A stretch of 64,000 nucleotides of DNA, taken from positions 12,770,244 through 12,834,243 of the forward strand of contig NC_135778.1 of NCBI RefSeq assembly GCF_028453695.1, read 5' to 3'. Below are positions 61,291 through 64,000 of the stretch, in pieces. Source of the stretch: Augochlora pura. Taxonomy: Eukaryota > Arthropoda > Insecta > Hymenoptera > Halictidae. The notes below the pieces were generated by a model. It did no database searches and was not told the DNA's origin. It was given only the letters and a program-made list of their open reading frames with translations. The translations under genes were made by a program, and so were the position numbers. Position 1 is the stretch's first letter; each line of letters begins with the position of its first letter.

Positions 61291-61886
61291 TTTTTGCACT
61301 ACGACTCCTTCCCACGTTGCGTTGATTAGCATTAACTTGTTCTTAAGATTTTCCTGAATAGGACCAGATATTTTCTGTTTCTTTTAGTGTCTTTATTTAT
61401 TTCCGTTCATAGACTTTCATAACAGAAGAATCCAATTTTATTTCGATTTGGAAGAAATTACTAATTTGTTAATTTAGTAGATCTTGTGTGGAATCTTTAT
61501 CACGAGTCTGACTCGTTATCACAGTGCAAGGGGTTAACAGGACCAGATAATTTTCGTCTTTTGTATTGCCTTTATTTACTTCCATTTCTAGACTTTCATG
61601 ACAGAAGAATTAATTTTATTTCGATTTGGAAGAAATTACTAATTTGTTAATTTAGTAGATCTTGTGTGGAATCTTTATCACGAGTCTGACTCGTTATCAC
61701 AGTGCAAGGGGTTAACAGGACCAGATAATTTTCGTCTTTTGTATTGCCTTTATTTAATTCCATTTCTAGACTTTCATGACAGAAGAATTTATTTTATTTC
61801 GATTTAGAAGAAATTAGTAATATTCATATTTATTTGATCTAGCACTGAATATTTATCACGAGCTTGATTACAGTGCAAGGAGTTAA
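61291..61886 (+). mobile_element. family-A MITE with two partial tandem copies (178-bp period)
   Basis: The first unit, 61291-61533, is 243 bp and begins TTTTTGCACTACG after a decayed target. TTAA follows at 61534-61537, 61712-61715 and 61883-61886, each preceded by GTGCAAGGGG or GTGCAAGGAG. The second and third units lack the first 69 or so bases and restart at AGGACCAGATA. The first two units are nearly identical over their shared 173 bp (period 178 bp). The third is more diverged and has lost part of the core, giving a 171-bp step. Confidence 0.88.
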
Positions 61887-62312
61887 TTCACAAACAATCA
61901 TGATAAAAATAATAATAAGAACAATGACGATAACAACACTGTTAATAACGACGACGACAACAATAGCAGAGAAATAGCATAGAAACAATGCACAGTGAAA
62001 GGAACACTGAATCCGCTCATGCGACTGAAAACCGTCGCGAATGGAAAATGTCGAAGTGAATCGTTCGACTCTCTGGAAACCTCCGACTGTTTTCGTGAGC
62101 GTGCTAATGACATCCCCCGAAAACCCAAACGAGTTGGAAAACTCTCTGCATTTCCGGCGACGTCAGTGGCTCTGGCAATTGTCACGTTATTGTCCGCCCT
62201 CTAATTCTGTCGCCAATGGTGTGCCTCACGAGAAAGCGAAAGTATTGTATGCAATATCATCTTTCGCGCGGTTTCGAAAGATACGCCACAGCGACTACCA
62301 CGATCGTACAAG
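61887..62312. other. non-coding stretch
   Basis: Mixed composition, including an AAYAA-rich patch at about 61890-61990. Frames on both strands at 61995-62204 overlap without a domain. No gene is supported. Confidence 0.4.
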
Positions 62313-62779
62313 TACAGTGGGCCGCATTAATATTCGGACACCATCGTATTTGAGAAATTTTTACTCCGTATCATTACTGTTTGTTGAGTTAATCAATCTA
62401 CAGGTTTTTAATAAGTCAGAACACTTACTTTAGATTCTAAAAGTTTTATTGTTCATTGATATTAAATGAACTAGTGCTTAATTTTTACGTCGTAAAAATT
62501 TTCGGACACTTTACAAATTATAATCTGTTCATTAAGAATATAATAACATATAATTTAACAAAAATTTGTCGGATTGCCCTTTTGCCTAATTACATGGTTT
62601 AATCGTTTAGGCATACTAGAAACAATTTCAATTAAATATTCTAATGGAATACGTGACCATTCTTCGGTTAATCACAATTTTAATTCTTCTTTGGACTTTA
62701 TTGCTGACATTCTGATTCGATAATGTAAGTAATCCCATAAATTTTCGATCGGATTTAGATCTGGTGATTGTGGACGAGT
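62313..62779 (-). mobile_element. truncated Tc1-family transposon
   Basis: TA at 62313-62314 is followed by CAGTGGGCCGCATTAATATT, a Tc1-type terminal sequence (CAGTGG next to TA). The transposase C-terminus follows on the minus strand. The sequence breaks off near 62779 and directly joins a family-A MITE fragment. The second terminal repeat and the N-terminal two thirds of the transposase are absent. Confidence 0.8.
62555..62776 (-). pseudogene. Tc1 transposase C-terminal fragment (broken)
   Basis: Seventy-four codons are readable in one frame and end at a natural TAA (62557-62555). The segment begins RPQSPDLNPIENLWDYL, the conserved region carrying the third acidic residue (Glu) of the DDE catalytic triad. 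It continues with IKSKEELK, a TGA stop at codon 35, then LTEEWSRIPLEYL and the typical tail SMPKRLNHVIRQKG. This matches the last quarter of Tc1-type transposases in order and spacing. The DNA-binding domain and the first two catalytic Asp residues are missing, so the copy is dead. Confidence 0.88.
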
Positions 62780-62794
62780 TTAAAAATTGTTTAA

Positions 62795-62941
62795 AACAAT
62801 TGTTTAAATGTTTAAATATTGGTGACAAGAGAATAGAATTTGATTTCTACTTAACTGAACGGATGAACATAGATACCTAATAACTTATTACTAGAAACCT
62901 CCATCACGAATCTGACTCGTTAAAGTGTGGTAAGGTGTTAA
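62795..62941 (+). mobile_element. family-A MITE, 5'-truncated
   Basis: Only the right part of the element remains: TTGGTGACAAGAGAATAGAA, ACTAGAAACCTCCATCACG, the core ATCTGACTCGTTAAAG and the end TGTGGTAAGGTG followed by TTAA at 62938-62941. The left part is replaced by the Tc1 fragment. Confidence 0.78.
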
Positions 62942-63449
62942 GTTAGACCTTATTTTTCGACCATTGTCTTCCAATTTTTCGATGAATGTCAGATTTTGTA
63001 TAGGTTATTTCTTCATCTAATGACATAATCCTAGACAGCGTCTTAAAAAAATCTAGCAAAAATTATTTGACCAAATACAACTAAGATCCACCATAGCGTA
63101 CGCCAATAGAAATAAATTAGATAGACTGTTCCAGCAGAATCAGTCAAACCAGAGTCTCTGTCGGTTGAAACATAAGAGAGTTAATCCTAATCTGGGCAAG
63201 TAGATTAGGCTGGTACATTTCCCAGGCAATCAGGATGGGCGCAGAAACTCTCGGGACACGTAAAACAGACAGTCGCTCATCGAGCATGTAGAATAGGGTC
63301 ACTCGTCAGACAATGGCTGCCAGCGGCGGCGAGATACGCGAAGTAAAAACAAGCATTTACCGAGCACGTAGAATATCGAACGTTGTTGCGCAGCTGAGTG
63401 GAACAAAGGGAGTACGGTGGACGCGTGACAAAAATGAATGACGCTATTA
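62942..63449. other. non-coding stretch
   Basis: No gene is recognised. A 42-codon frame from ATG 63311 has no domain. The weak GCAAGTAGA-type repeat (about 63195-63375) lies here. Confidence 0.4.
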
Positions 63450-64000
63450 TCGCGGGCTTTACGTAAACGAAAGTCGCAGCTGAAATTACGGTGCGCGGGC
63501 GGGGCCAGCGGGGGCGGCAGCCAATTACAGCGGGGAGTTCGATTTTCGAAACCGTTCGATCCCGGCTGCTTTATCATCCTACGGAGGACTAGTAATGAAA
63601 CGACGTAGAGAAACGTACCCGCGTTCTTTCCGAAAAAGGGAACAAACCCGAGCGAAGAGGCGCCAGGGTCGGCGGGGAGGGGGGGGGGGGGGGGGAAGTC
63701 TTCGTTCGCGAAGAAGGAAAGGAAAGAGGAAAATATCGCGCTTCTGCTTCCGGTATCGGCGGCGTCCTTGGAACACTGAACTTCCTCCCCGGCAGCTATT
63801 CCACGAAATTCCGCAATATCGAATCTCCACCCGGAGTCGCTATTTTACAAAATTCCGGAAATCTTATTCCGTGGAAACACGCTTCCGCCGGCGTTCGCAC
63901 GCGCGCCCGCGCGCGCTCTCGCTCTCGCTCTCGAGACCGCCGAGGTTTCCGTTTTTCCGGCCGTGCTCGATCGGTCTTATTCGTCGGATAATAACGTTAT
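63450..64000. promoter_or_regulatory. CpG-rich block with poly-G and CTCTCG repeats at window edge
   Basis: The last 550 bp are very GC- and CpG-rich. A run of 17 G lies at 63679-63695. A TCTCGC-type pyrimidine repeat lies at about 63915-63938, giving several GAGAG sites on the minus strand of the kind bound by GAGA-factor proteins. This could be a promoter region for a gene beyond 64 kb. No TATA box, start or coding exon is seen, so the call is weak. Confidence 0.25.

Overview
The window looks like a stretch of insect nuclear genome, most probably hymenopteran. That lineage call is an inference from the AT-rich background broken by CpG-rich blocks, an animal receptor tyrosine kinase exon with a splice acceptor, and eukaryotic DNA transposons (mariner, Tc1, hAT-like, TTAA-target and Helitron-like). 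There are no bacterial operons. No tRNA, rRNA, CRISPR array or known microRNA was recognised, although scanning by eye cannot rule out small RNAs.

Only one host coding exon can be defended: the last coding exon of a discoidin-domain-receptor-type tyrosine kinase (Ddr) at 792-953 on the + strand. The rest of that gene lies to the left of the window, and 1-791 is its last intron. The following 63 kb is intergenic or long-intron DNA in which no convincing host coding exon was found. A candidate 5' exon at about 14.7-15.04 kb and a CpG/GAGA-rich block at the right edge are weak promoter-type suggestions.

The main content is a dense population of short non-autonomous elements flanked by TTAA. Their length, TTAA target and terminal inverted repeats fit piggyBac-type MITEs. 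The largest family (called A here) is strikingly uniform: six copies are exactly 243 bp between the TTAA sites, three of them once later inserts are subtracted, and others are 244-246 bp. A copies lie at 98-348, 6504-6754, 10859-11186, 46906-47406 (with a second copy nested inside), 48391-49011, 50655-50906, 54879-55129, 59686-59939 and 61291-61886 (tandemly amplified), with decayed remnants at about 32.24, 38.22 and 62.8 kb. Other TTAA families sit at 467-712, 2398-2665, 11880-12185, 29571-29985, 45951-46170, 48577-48950, 49385-49919 and 56199-56346.

The best internal proof of mobility is a 0.7 kb inverted duplication (38837-39548 on + and 48053-49330 on -). One copy has an intact TTAA and the other has that TTAA duplicated around an A element, which itself carries a third element.

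Other mobile DNA: a TA-flanked 1153-bp mariner with a dead transposase (17127-18279), a Tc1 C-terminal remnant (62313-62779), a hAT-like MITE with an 8-bp target duplication (41687-42002), a Helitron-like 3' end (to 9391), a TA-flanked 153-bp MITE (5070-5222) and a rearranged foldback structure (20413-21430). Tandem repeats include a 21-23-bp GAATAA minisatellite (24.14-24.37 kb), 8-9-bp and 15-bp AT repeats, a four-phase pentanucleotide array (36251-36442), a GACAGA array (39545-39742) and a degenerate AGACAAGTA array (60.84-61.26 kb).
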